Below, piece by piece: positions 1-8,155 of a stretch of DNA of 64,000 nt; position 1 is the stretch's first letter, and every line of letters begins with the position of its first letter. The stretch is from M3007 sp031373665. GTDB lineage: Bacteria; Bacteroidota; Bacteroidia; Chitinophagales; Saprospiraceae. The notes under the pieces are model-generated. The model was not told the origin of the DNA. It ran no database searches and saw only the letters and a program-made list of their open reading frames with translations. The stretch is from NCBI GenBank assembly GCA_031373665.1, contig JANMMZ010000035.1, positions 50,482 to 114,481 on the forward strand. The letters are read 5' to 3'. A program made the position numbers and the translations under genes.

Positions 1-132
1 CACGCCTTCACCAAAAAAGTGCTGTAACTCAATAATAGTTTGACTGTTTAGGGCGTTCAATGCCTTTTCACGGCTGATCGTCACTTTGACGATCCCGTCT
101 TGGTTGCTGATTAATATATTGTCGTATTGCAT
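1..132 (-). CDS. Enoyl-CoA hydratase/isomerase family protein (N-terminus, cut by window edge)
   Basis: Only the first 44 codons are present; the gene continues leftward beyond base 1. The ATG is the complement of 130-132. The peptide begins MQYDNILISNQDGIVKVTIS and continues with REKALNALN, the usual opening of crotonase-fold enzymes (a beta strand, then the R/P-x-x-x-NAL-N turn). Such enzymes handle acyl-CoA substrates in beta-oxidation or related pathways. A perfect -7 box lies 23 bases upstream, so this is probably the first gene of its transcript. The active-site region is outside the window, so the exact reaction cannot be given. Confidence 0.75.
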   Translation of the reverse strand, partial: MQYDNILISNQDGIVKVTISREKALNALNSQTIIELQHFFGEGV

Positions 133-154
133 GTGCGATTTACTTTTAAGGGTG

Positions 155-162
155 CAAAGGTA
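155..162 (-). promoter_or_regulatory. -7 box of the crotonase gene
   Basis: On the minus strand this reads TACCTTTG, a full match to the Bacteroidota -7 consensus TAnnTTTG, 22 bases before the ATG at 132. No clear -33 TTTG is seen. The rest of 133-372 holds no convincing gene. Confidence 0.6.
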
Positions 163-372
163 CTTGAAATAATGTAAAAAATTAACTAGTGGTTTTGAGT
201 CAATAAAGTAAACATTTTTTTGGTCAGACGAGTTGATTTTTTTGAATTCGATGCAGTGCATCCTGGCAAGACCTAGTATCAGGACTTCGCTCCATAACGG
301 CCATTCAGCGATTTTTTCGCGTCGCTGGAAGTTGGAAGCACAATCAAACGCCTTAAACCAGAATATTTTGTC

Positions 373-380
373 TATCTTTG
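373..380 (+). promoter_or_regulatory. -7 box of the DEAD-box helicase gene
   Basis: TATCTTTG matches TAnnTTTG exactly. Transcription should start near 386, so the in-frame TTG at 388 would sit almost on the start site and the ATG at 400 is preferred. Confidence 0.65.
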
Positions 381-399
381 CCGAAAATTGGACAGTATT

Positions 400-1731
400 A
401 TGACTTTTGATGACTTTAATTTGAATACCCCTTTGTTGAGCGCATTATCTGAGTTGGGCTTTACGCAGCCTACGCCCATACAAGAAAAAACATTTTCAGT
501 GGTCATGTCAGGTCGTGATATCGTAGGAATAGCACAGACAGGTACTGGCAAAACACTGGCTTATCTCCTCCCTTTGTTGCGGATGCATACTTTTTCTAAG
601 CAGAAAGAACCCCGCATACTCATCATTGTGCCTACCCGCGAGTTGGTCAATCAAATGGTGGAAGAATTGAAGAAATTAACCGCTTTTATGACCATCCGCA
701 TTGCGGGTATTTATGGAGGCGTGAATATCAATACTCAAAAAATCACCGTTGGCGCTGGATTGGACTTGATCGTGGCTACCCCCGGACGGCTTGTAGATTT
801 AGCACTCAATAATGCCCTCAACCTCAAGTATATCAAGCATTTGGTCATTGATGAGGTGGACGAAATGCTTAACTTAGGTTTCAGGACACAATTAACCAAT
901 TTATTGGATCTGTTGCCCAGAAAAAGGCAGAATCTCATGTTTTCTGCCACCATGACAGAAGAAGTGGATAACTTAATCAATATCTTTTTCAATGCGCCAC
1001 TGACCATTGAAATAACCCGTGCCGGGACTCCAATTGCACGGATTGATCAATTTGTGTATCACGTACCCAATTTTACGACCAAACTTAATTTATTAGAGCG
1101 GTTAATATCATCGGATGAAACCATGACGAAAGTGTTGATCTTTGGCCCGTCTAAGCGAATAGCGGATCAGATTCATCAGTATTTGCAGGCGAATTTTCCC
1201 GATCAATTTGAAATTATTCACTCCAATAAATCACAAAATTATAGGATGAGTGCTGTTCAGCAATTTGCAGATGGCACCAAACGGGGTTTGATTGCGACCG
1301 ATATCCTTGCTCGTGGCGTGGATGTATCGGAAGTGACCCACGTCATCAACGTAGATACGCCTGACACAGCAGAAACCTATATACACCGAATCGGTCGTAC
1401 AGGTCGTGCCGACCGCGATGGTTGTTCCATCCTATTTGTCACGGAGAAAGAAAAAGTCTTTAAGGTGGCCATCGAGGAATTAATGGAAAAAGAGATTACC
1501 GTGCTCCCATTGCCCGATGACCTCATTATCTCTACCCACCTTACGGATGATGAGCGTTTCAGCGGCCCAGAAAAGAATTACACCAACATGCCCAAGTATA
1601 TGTCGGGGGCATTTCATGAAAAAACGGAGAAAAATAAAAAAGTGAACCTTGGCAATGATCGGGTGCGTATCATGGCCAAAAAATATACGAAGCCGATCTC
1701 TAAGGGAGGCGGTAAGAAGAAAAGAAAATAA
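400..1731 (+). CDS. DEAD/DEAH-box ATP-dependent RNA helicase
   Basis: Cytoplasmic helicase that unwinds RNA duplexes, probably in ribosome assembly or RNA decay. It shows the canonical motifs in order: Q-motif region FTQPTPIQ, Walker A AQTGTGKT, PTREL, TPGR, motif II as DEVD (a common variant of DEAD), SAT, and the C-terminal HRIGRTGR. The two RecA-like domains fill about residues 1-370. A basic tail ending in KKKRK follows and may bind RNA. The start chosen is the ATG at 400 (MTFDDFNL), because an upstream TTG lies next to the -7 box. Monocistronic: its own promoter is in front and a hairpin terminator follows. The paralog (RhlE, CsdA or other) cannot be decided from sequence alone. Confidence 0.93.
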   Translation: MTFDDFNLNTPLLSALSELGFTQPTPIQEKTFSVVMSGRDIVGIAQTGTGKTLAYLLPLLRMHTFSKQKEPRILIIVPTRELVNQMVEELKKLTAFMTIRIAGIYGGVNINTQKITVGAGLDLIVATPGRLVDLALNNALNLKYIKHLVIDEVDEMLNLGFRTQLTNLLDLLPRKRQNLMFSATMTEEVDNLINIFFNAPLTIEITRAGTPIARIDQFVYHVPNFTTKLNLLERLISSDETMTKVLIFGPSKRIADQIHQYLQANFPDQFEIIHSNKSQNYRMSAVQQFADGTKRGLIATDILARGVDVSEVTHVINVDTPDTAETYIHRIGRTGRADRDGCSILFVTEKEKVFKVAIEELMEKEITVLPLPDDLIISTHLTDDERFSGPEKNYTNMPKYMSGAFHEKTEKNKKVNLGNDRVRIMAKKYTKPISKGGGKKKRK

Positions 1732-1748
1732 AAGGTTTACGATTTTAA

Positions 1749-1788
1749 AACGGGTAAATAATAAAGCACACTTGATTATTTACCCGTT
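1749..1788 (+). terminator. Hairpin terminator after the helicase gene
   Basis: A perfect 14-bp inverted repeat (1749-1762 against 1775-1788) with a 12-base loop. A further copy of part of the right arm follows near 1801. It lies between two convergent genes and may serve both. Confidence 0.7.
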
Positions 1789-1818
1789 CTTCATTTTACT
1801 TGATTATTTACCCACTCT

Positions 1819-3210
1819 TTATTTTACGCGCTCCACCCGTCGCGTTTTTCTGCTTTTTTCAGCCATAAAGCCCATAATATGGCTTTCAATAGAGGCATCA
1901 ATGGTAGAGGTCAATAAACTTGGGTTTTGTTGGCTGACGGCTTGTACCCAATCACGGGCCAAACGCCAGTCACCTCCGCCATGACCAGCATTTTTATAGT
2001 TGGCCACATCATTGATATCTTTACTGGTGTATTCCTTTTTTTCGCTAGTTCTGAAATCACTGACCGTGAAATTATCCATATCGCCTACAATATCGCCCAT
2101 GCTTCCCATCACACGGGTGCGCCTACCTGAATAAGAAGTGAAGGCTTCCATTGAAAAATTGGCGGTTACGCCGCCTTCAAACTGCATGGAAGCAACGTAG
2201 TGATCCGGTTGGTCATTGTCCATTTTATACACACAACGACCATAATTGGTGGTACGGAGTTTCTCCAAAATAGCGTCGCCATGCTTTTCTTTGTCTTCTG
2301 GCAGGTCAAGTACGTAATTCCATCCTCGCCCCCGATGGTATATTTTCAAGGCCGAGTATGGGCAAGTGGTCTCCACGGTGCATCCATCCATACAACGGGG
2401 CGTGCTGCCTACAGGCGCATTTTCAGATTTAAACCATTTCAAGTTGCCTATGGCTACTATTTCGTGGCAAGGCTTGCCTATCAACCACCTCAAAATGTCT
2501 AGATCGTGGCAACTTTTGGCTAAAATAATGGGAGTGGTCTGCTTGCTATTGTGCCAATTGCCGCGTACATAAGAGTGAGACATATGTACATGCTCAATAG
2601 GCTCTATATGTTGAATAGAGATCAGTTCTCCAATGGCGCCACTATGGATCAGTTCCCTCAACTTGATAAAGTATGGTGCATAACGCAGTACATGACATAC
2701 CCCTACCACGCGACCCGTCTTTTGAGCCAGTGCCAATATATCACGGCATTCTTTTTCAGTGGGCGCAATAGGCTTCTCCAATAATACATCGTACCCAGCC
2801 TTGAGTGCAGCCATACAAGGGCCGTAATGAAGGTTATCAGGGGTAGTGATGATGACGGCATCAGCAAATTTGGGGCGTTTAAACACGTCTTCCCAAGTAT
2901 TGAAGCGATTTTCAGTACTGATATTGTGTTTTTGGGTGTATCGGTCATTGCGCAAGGCAATGGGTTCTGCTACGCCCACTATATCAAGTTCGCCTGGGTA
3001 CTCCAGTGCGTAACCGCCATATACATTTCCCCTAGCACCAGCCCCAAGCGTAATTGCAGTGACCGCCCGAGCCAATACTGGATAATCTGCTTCATCATCA
3101 ACCAACGCATAAGGTGTGCGGGTATCTAATCCATCAGGAAATTTACCCATGAAAGCAGCGCCAGAAGCAGCGCCAAGGGTTTTAAGGAGTTTACGACGTG
3201 ATACTGGCAT
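1819..3210 (-). CDS. Gfo/Idh/MocA family oxidoreductase with Tat signal
   Basis: NAD(P)-dependent dehydrogenase of the glucose-fructose oxidoreductase family, which oxidises or reduces sugars and sugar derivatives. The N-terminus carries a twin-arginine motif (SRRKLLK) and an Ala/Gly-rich stretch, so it is probably exported folded through the Tat system. The Rossmann fold follows with GAGARG near residue 57. The family EKP motif is present as LLEKPIAPTEKEC, and a conserved HxLRYAPYF segment lies behind it. At 463 residues it has the length usual for Tat-exported members in Bacteroidota, longer than cytoplasmic ones (about 340). The substrate is unknown. It stands alone, convergent with the helicase gene. 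Confidence 0.88.
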   Translation of the reverse strand: MPVSRRKLLKTLGAASGAAFMGKFPDGLDTRTPYALVDDEADYPVLARAVTAITLGAGARGNVYGGYALEYPGELDIVGVAEPIALRNDRYTQKHNISTENRFNTWEDVFKRPKFADAVIITTPDNLHYGPCMAALKAGYDVLLEKPIAPTEKECRDILALAQKTGRVVGVCHVLRYAPYFIKLRELIHSGAIGELISIQHIEPIEHVHMSHSYVRGNWHNSKQTTPIILAKSCHDLDILRWLIGKPCHEIVAIGNLKWFKSENAPVGSTPRCMDGCTVETTCPYSALKIYHRGRGWNYVLDLPEDKEKHGDAILEKLRTTNYGRCVYKMDNDQPDHYVASMQFEGGVTANFSMEAFTSYSGRRTRVMGSMGDIVGDMDNFTVSDFRTSEKKEYTSKDINDVANYKNAGHGGGDWRLARDWVQAVSQQNPSLLTSTIDASIESHIMGFMAEKSRKTRRVERVK

Positions 3211-3241
3211 GAAAATTAATGTTTATATGAATATCGTACTG

Positions 3242-3808
3242 TTATTTAAAGGGTTGCGTGCCATACATTTTCCCTTGAGCGGTCATTTTGAGCAAATAAT
3301 TTAATCTTTTATCCATTTCTTCTTGGCGCAACTGACCTGCTTCTGTGATCCAACTTATTTTAAGTCGCTTATAAAAATGCGAAAACGCTTGGAATTGAAT
3401 CCAAATTTGCTCATTTGCTTGTAGTTTTTCCAATATCCAATTCGGGATCACCAACGCATCATTGGGGTCGCCAATTTGAGCAGCAATGGGGGCAATCCCT
3501 GATTCATTCATTAGCCCAAGTTGCTGTAGTTTCCATATCCTTTGGCGGTTGAGTTCTGACAAGAAACTTTTTTTCCTACGCGGTGTGATCCGCTGAGCCG
3601 TGCTTTCAGAATCGTATTTTTTTTTGATCCCATCTATCCAACCAAAGCAAAGGCATTCTTCCACTAAAACATCGTAAGGTAGAGAGTACTTTTCCGATGA
3701 TTTTGGAAAAATCTGGATCCAAACCTCTGTTTTTTCCAAATGGTTGGTTTCCAACCATGCTCTCAATGCAGTCCTGCTGGTAGGATAGAATACCTCTGTT
3801 ATTTCCAT
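3242..3808 (-). CDS. YdeI/OmpD-associated family protein
   Basis: Small cytoplasmic protein of the YdeI family, whose biochemical role is poorly known. Recognisable segments are ALRAWLETNH near the start, then YDVLVEECLCFGWIDG and ITPRRKKSFLSELNRQRI in the first half; the second half is helical and ends in a basic region. The ATG at 3808 (MEITEVFYP) is chosen: it begins one base after the nrdB stop codon, whereas a longer in-frame form would run 38 bases into nrdB. The one-base gap suggests translational coupling and co-transcription with nrdB, although no functional link is evident. Confidence 0.82.
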   Translation of the reverse strand: MEITEVFYPTSRTALRAWLETNHLEKTEVWIQIFPKSSEKYSLPYDVLVEECLCFGWIDGIKKKYDSESTAQRITPRRKKSFLSELNRQRIWKLQQLGLMNESGIAPIAAQIGDPNDALVIPNWILEKLQANEQIWIQFQAFSHFYKRLKISWITEAGQLRQEEMDKRLNYLLKMTAQGKMYGTQPFK

Positions 3809-3809
3809 A

Positions 3810-4793
3810 TTAAAAATCGGCTTCCATTGAGAAGATTTGGTCTTCACGCTTGGCCATCACCCCTGCTTTTTGATAGTCGCCCACGCGCTTTTCAAAGAAA
3901 TTGGTTTTGCCCTGTATCGAAATCATATCCATCCAAGGGAATGGATTGGCCGTACCATATACTTTCTCATTGCCGAGAGAGTTGAGGAGGCGATCAGCCA
4001 CAAACTCGATATACTGCGACATCAATTCAGCATTCATACCAATAAGGCTTACTGGCAATGCGTCGGTCACAAATTCTTTTTCGAACTCAACGGCTTCCGT
4101 GATAATACTTTGCAATTCCATTGGATCAAGTTTGTATTCAAGCATGGAGTAAAGCAGGCAAGCAAAATCGCAGTGCATCCCTTCATCGCGGCTGATGAGT
4201 TCGTTGGAGAATGTCAAGCCGGGCATCAAGCCACGTTTTTTCAACCAATAGATGGAACAGAATGAACCAGAAAAAAAGATGCCTTCCACAGCAGCAAAAG
4301 CGACCAGCCGATGCCCAAACGTTGGTGCATTTTCGATCCAATCCATGGCCCACTTTCCTTTCTTAGCCACACAAGGCAAGTTTTGAAGAGCGTTGAATAA
4401 ATAGTCTTTTTCCTTTGGATCCTTGATGTAAGTATCAATGAGTAGGGAGTACATTTCTGCGTGAATGTTTTCAATCGCGATCTGGAATCCATAAAAACAA
4501 CGAGCCTCTGGTATTTGGATCTCGCGCATGAAGTTGATGACTAAATTTTCATTCACGATACCATCTGAAGCCGCAAAGAAAGCCAGTACATGTTTTATAA
4601 AATGACGTTCGCCATCGTTTAATTTATTTTCCCAGTCGTTCATATCTGAACCTAGGTCAACCTCTTCTGCCGTCCAAATGGACGCTACTGCTTTTTTGTA
4701 CCAATCCCAAATAATGTCATATTTTATTGGAAATAGCACAAAACGGTCTGGGTTCTCCGCCAACATTGGCTCTATATTAGTTGTATTGCTCAT
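3810..4793 (-). CDS. nrdB: Ribonucleoside-diphosphate reductase small subunit (class I, R2)
   Basis: Houses the diiron-tyrosyl radical cofactor used by the large subunit NrdA to reduce ribonucleotides for DNA synthesis. Metal-ligand segments are visible: E and H in IAIENIHAEMYSLL (with the likely radical Tyr just behind) and SRDEGMHCDF later. The C-terminus FSMEADF matches the short tail that docks R2 onto R1 in eukaryote-like class Ia enzymes. At 327 residues it is complete. No nrdA lies beside it, which is unusual; the downstream neighbour is a YdeI-family gene. A pair of DnaA-box sequences overlaps the presumed promoter (4852-4869). Confidence 0.95.
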   Translation of the reverse strand: MSNTTNIEPMLAENPDRFVLFPIKYDIIWDWYKKAVASIWTAEEVDLGSDMNDWENKLNDGERHFIKHVLAFFAASDGIVNENLVINFMREIQIPEARCFYGFQIAIENIHAEMYSLLIDTYIKDPKEKDYLFNALQNLPCVAKKGKWAMDWIENAPTFGHRLVAFAAVEGIFFSGSFCSIYWLKKRGLMPGLTFSNELISRDEGMHCDFACLLYSMLEYKLDPMELQSIITEAVEFEKEFVTDALPVSLIGMNAELMSQYIEFVADRLLNSLGNEKVYGTANPFPWMDMISIQGKTNFFEKRVGDYQKAGVMAKREDQIFSMEADF

Positions 4794-4822
4794 TAGTATG
4801 TATTATGTTGTAGTTTGAGTTG

Positions 4823-4830
4823 CGAAGTTA
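4823..4830 (-). promoter_or_regulatory. Probable -7 box of nrdB
   Basis: The minus strand reads TAACTTCG, one mismatch from TAnnTTTG, 30 bases before the nrdB ATG. It is the best candidate in the leader. The expected -33 position falls on the DnaA-box pair at 4852-4869. Confidence 0.4.
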
Positions 4831-4851
4831 CGAAACATTCTAAAAAAGGAA

Positions 4852-4869
4852 TGTGGATAATTTTCCACA
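4852..4869. promoter_or_regulatory. Abutting, oppositely oriented DnaA boxes upstream of nrdB
   Basis: Bases 4852-4860 read TGTGGATAA, the complement of the perfect DnaA box TTATCCACA. Bases 4861-4869 read TTTTCCACA, one mismatch from it. Together they form a dyad whose outer arms (4850-4857 and 4864-4871) are perfectly complementary. The site lies about 60-80 bases upstream of the nrdB start codon, where the -33 element is expected. Confidence 0.55.
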
Positions 4870-4893
4870 TTGTGTTGAGAACTTGAGGTAGGG

Positions 4894-4926
4894 GCAAAAA
4901 AAAACGCGACACTCATTTGCATCGCG
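4894..4926 (-). terminator. Terminator-like hairpin in the nrdB upstream region
   Basis: Read on the minus strand, a GC-only 5-bp stem (4922-4926 with 4905-4909) with a 12-base loop runs straight into nine T residues. It could end a leftward transcript coming from the 4.9-5.3 kb gap. The gap 4794-5337 contains no credible protein gene. It holds a second hairpin (8-bp stem, 5094-5101 with 5112-5119) and a lone rightward -7 box match (TATATTTG, 5146-5153). Confidence 0.35.
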
Positions 4927-5337
4927 CTCGGATTTCCCGTATATAATCTCATGAAAAGTTTCAAAATTGAAGATCAAAGTTCTGCCGCTTCTTACCATCC
5001 TACCGCCGTTCGTTCCCTTTGATGATACAAAAGTGCGGCAAGTTTGTCCACTGCCCAAGAACAATAAAAGAGGTTTGTTGAAAAGATAGAAGCGAGGCTT
5101 TTGAGCGATTTAAAGCCTCTTATTCATAGATTGCTTCAAAAAAAGTATATTTGCCAACAGATAGTGAAACATTTAGCGGACAAAAAACTTGTTTTGTTGA
5201 AAAAAAACATAAAAAATGGGTGTATTTTTTTCAAAAAAAGATTATTTTTTTATTCCTTGTTTATTTTAGGCTATTTCCAAGCCCTTCAATGTCTTCGTAA
5301 ACGAGTGGGAACAGTCTAAATTATTGTTTCACCGTTA

Positions 5338-6537
5338 CTAAGGCTCAAAGTACCCAACACTGGCACCTACCCAATCTTTACCTTTATTATAGCGTACTCC
5401 AACCATTTCTCCTTTGCTCATCCGCACCAAATTATTGACCAGTCTTGGGCGAGCCTCGTCCTTATCCCAAAGCAACATCATCCTGATTTCGCATTTTGAT
5501 GGTTCGTTGGGGTTGGTAGTTTTTACACAAGGGATATAATCAACTTTGCGCTGCAAAATAAAATTGGAAGGATCATCCACCGAATTGACATCATCGCGGG
5601 TAACATTGATCTTAACACCTTGACCTGAGAAAGAAAACAAGGGCTTTAATACCCAATTTTCTAAGTCATCGGGTATTTGTTTGAGTTGGTCCACAAATAA
5701 GGTCTGTGGCACAAAATTAGAATTCAAAAATGGCAATGTATGCTTACTGATACGGAAAAACCAGTTTGGATGACCAATCCACTGAGCATTTACTTCAGTG
5801 GTAAGATCCCATTCGCGGGGTAGGTCGTTTCGCCTTTCCAATTCATCAAAAATGATCCTATTATAGATACGTTCCACACCGATCCGTTTACCATTATCAT
5901 CCAAATAATATAAATCGCGGCCTTCACGCTTCAATTTTGAAAGGCACAGTACCTTGATACCTAAATACTTTTGACTACCCCAAAAATCAATCCGGGTATT
6001 CTGTTTTTCAGGCTCTATTTCGAGCAATATGGTATTCTCTGGCTTGCTATCACCCACGATGATTTGGCGTAGATATTCTACATAGCCCGCATTATCTAAT
6101 CCTCCAAAGAGGTGGTTCCAATCTGTAGAGATCTCAAAATGCTTGCGATAGGACTCTGCCAACAAATGCTGAAAAAAATACAAGGATGGAAACCCTTGCA
6201 TCTCAATCAGTTGTGGGGTTAAATTCCCGGCGGCATCGTGACAGATTCCAAAATCCAATTGCAAAAAAGTAGTGTGCGCATTTTCGCCTGGCACTTGCAA
6301 GTGCGTAGGTAGAGCGGCTTGGCTGAGTGCATTGAAGTCATCTTTTGTGATCACATCACAAATATCTTCTACCCCCTGCAGCAGCTGCGTCTTTAAAGAA
6401 TTAGGCACAAAAATAGGAGTTTCGCTCACCCGAAAAGTGACCGGCTCTCCATAAGCAGTGTGAACCGTGTTTAGAAATGCCTCATATTTTTCTTGAGTAA
6501 AAGCGGCATTATACTGATCTCGTATTGTTTGATGCAT
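5338..6537 (-). CDS. ATP-grasp-like protein of unknown substrate
   Basis: A 399-residue cytoplasmic protein. The C-terminal third looks like an ATP-grasp nucleotide-binding fold: a strand-turn with a possible ATP lysine (NWVLKPLFSFSGQGVKI), a second strand FILQRKVDYIP about 35 residues later, and an acidic/basic metal-site-like segment (CEIRMMLLW, then LVNNLVRMSKG). The order suggests a permuted or glutathionylspermidine-synthetase-like arrangement, but I do not recognise a named family. ATP-grasp enzymes usually join a carboxylate to an amine or thiol. It lies 49 bases downstream of obg, on the same strand, and is probably the last gene of that cluster. Function is inference only. Confidence 0.6.
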   Translation of the reverse strand: MHQTIRDQYNAAFTQEKYEAFLNTVHTAYGEPVTFRVSETPIFVPNSLKTQLLQGVEDICDVITKDDFNALSQAALPTHLQVPGENAHTTFLQLDFGICHDAAGNLTPQLIEMQGFPSLYFFQHLLAESYRKHFEISTDWNHLFGGLDNAGYVEYLRQIIVGDSKPENTILLEIEPEKQNTRIDFWGSQKYLGIKVLCLSKLKREGRDLYYLDDNGKRIGVERIYNRIIFDELERRNDLPREWDLTTEVNAQWIGHPNWFFRISKHTLPFLNSNFVPQTLFVDQLKQIPDDLENWVLKPLFSFSGQGVKINVTRDDVNSVDDPSNFILQRKVDYIPCVKTTNPNEPSKCEIRMMLLWDKDEARPRLVNNLVRMSKGEMVGVRYNKGKDWVGASVGYFEP

Positions 6538-6586
6538 ATAGTAGTAATTGATTCGATTTCAGTTACACAACGGTTATGTTATGGAC

Positions 6587-7582
6587 TTACTCTTCATTGA
6601 GTTTAGCCCAAAGCATGTCATTCATTTTCTGCAAATTTTTATTCGTGAGCGCAGAAATGAAAATAATATCAACGCCTTTAGGCAAGGTTGGGCGCAACAT
6701 CTTTTCCAACTCTGTATCAATCAGATCTGATTTAGTGATGGCCAAAATTCTTGGTTTATCCAATAAATCAGGGTTAAATTCCTGCAATTCATTGACCAAT
6801 ATATCGTATTCATCGCTGATACGACGTTCTGTATCGGCTGGAATCATGAACAATAAAAGGCTATTGCGCTCAATGTGCCTCAAAAAGCGATGACCCAAGC
6901 CACGCCCTTCGTGCGCGCCCTCAATGATGCCCGGAATATCGGCCATGACATAGGTGCGGCCTTCGCGTACTTTTACTATACCCAATTGTGGCACCAAAGT
7001 AGTAAAAGCATAATCTCCAATTTTTGGTTTCGCTGCTGAGATCGCACTCAATAATGTGCTCTTGCCTGCATTTGGGAAACCCACCAGACCTACGTCGGCC
7101 AAGATTTTTAGTTCCAGTATGACCCATTTTTCAATGGCATCTTCACCTGGTTGTGCATAGCGAGGAGATTGGTGTACAGAGGTTTTGAAAAAGTTATTTC
7201 CTTTACCGCCTCGCCCACCAGGGAATAAGACCTTTTTATGGTCTCGCTCTGTGACTTCTGTGAGCACCTCATAGGTTTCAGCATCCTTTACAACCGTTCC
7301 CAACGGAACTTTAATTATAATATCATCGCCATCGGAACCCGTTTTTAGCCCTCCTGTTCCATTGCCGCCATCTTTAGCAAATAGGTGCTTGGTGTATTTT
7401 AGGTTTAGCAGGGTCCATTCTTGTGGGTTAGCCTCCAAAATGATATGCCCACCGCGTCCGCCATCGCCACCGTCGGGCCCACCTTTAGGGGTGCCTGGCC
7501 CACGATAAAAGTGAGTACTTCCCGCACCTCCTTTGCCGGAGCGGAGCATTATTTTTACGTAATCTACAAAATTTTCTGACAT
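6587..7582 (-). CDS. obg: GTPase Obg/CgtA
   Basis: Essential GTPase associated with the large ribosomal subunit and with growth control. Residues 1-160 form the glycine-rich Obg fold (segments such as GGPDGGDGGRGG and FPGGRGGKGN). The G domain follows with G1 GFPNAGKST near residue 170, switch region YAFTTLVPQLG, G3 DIPGIIEGA and G4 TKSDL. At 331 residues it lacks the extra C-terminal OCT domain, as is common outside Gram-positives. It starts 3 bases after the preceding lipoprotein gene, so it is co-transcribed in the leftward lemA-purN-obg cluster. Confidence 0.97.
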   Translation of the reverse strand: MSENFVDYVKIMLRSGKGGAGSTHFYRGPGTPKGGPDGGDGGRGGHIILEANPQEWTLLNLKYTKHLFAKDGGNGTGGLKTGSDGDDIIIKVPLGTVVKDAETYEVLTEVTERDHKKVLFPGGRGGKGNNFFKTSVHQSPRYAQPGEDAIEKWVILELKILADVGLVGFPNAGKSTLLSAISAAKPKIGDYAFTTLVPQLGIVKVREGRTYVMADIPGIIEGAHEGRGLGHRFLRHIERNSLLLFMIPADTERRISDEYDILVNELQEFNPDLLDKPRILAITKSDLIDTELEKMLRPTLPKGVDIIFISALTNKNLQKMNDMLWAKLNEE

Positions 7583-7585
7583 ATA

Positions 7586-8071
7586 TTAGAGTCCCAATTC
7601 TTTCCCGGCAAAACGAGTAAGTCCGCCAGTAAGTTTTGAGGTTAGCTGCGCCACGAAGGCGTATTGTTTGTACTTTCTTTTAAATTTGGGTGTAAGATCT
7701 ATCAAATCCTTGACATAAGGCTTTTTAATTACGCGCAACCCAAGCGAAACCTTATCAATCATGTTGAGTCCCGACTGCCATTTGTCGGTGCTATTCAGTA
7801 TTTTCTCCATGTTTGCCAAGTTTTGGTCATGGTACTTTTTGACGTATTTCACGCCCTTTACTGGGTTCACAAATTTGAGGTCTTCTTTCATAAACTGCAC
7901 ATAATCAGCCAGTAATCCATCCAATTTTTCTTCGGCACTCATGCTGCCAGTGGCAAGCCGTGCTATATTTTTCTGGTGTGCTGATAGCCACTTAGTCTGT
8001 TTCAATGATGCACAGCCCCCAGTTGGAAGCATCAAGATTGCGATAAAAAAAACAATAAAATGTTTATACAT
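7586..8071 (-). CDS. Small putative lipoprotein of unknown function
   Basis: A 161-residue protein with a hydrophobic N-terminus (YKHFIVFFIAILMLP) ending at TGGC, a weak but possible lipobox. The rest is basic and helical with no recognised domain (KTKWLS-, VKKYHDQN-, KFKRKYKQY-type segments). It sits between purN and obg on the same strand, 84 bases downstream of purN and 3 bases upstream of obg. Export is likely; the tight spacing points to co-expression with obg rather than a shared pathway. Confidence 0.65.
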   Translation of the reverse strand: MYKHFIVFFIAILMLPTGGCASLKQTKWLSAHQKNIARLATGSMSAEEKLDGLLADYVQFMKEDLKFVNPVKGVKYVKKYHDQNLANMEKILNSTDKWQSGLNMIDKVSLGLRVIKKPYVKDLIDLTPKFKRKYKQYAFVAQLTSKLTGGLTRFAGKELGL

Positions 8072-8155
8072 TATTTTGAATTGATGATGGTTTGAATAGT
8101 TGCATCTTAGTACTTAGTATTAGTACTTCCCAGACAATCAGATGCTGATCACCAA

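Noticed and set aside
4840..5064. Minus-strand 74-residue ORF upstream of nrdB
   Set aside because: It runs through the DnaA-box pair and a terminator-like hairpin, and its composition is not protein-like.
5101..5319. Plus-strand 72-residue ORF in the nrdB gap
   Set aside because: It consists largely of A/T runs read as Lys/Phe, starts with TTG and lies upstream of the only -7 box nearby.
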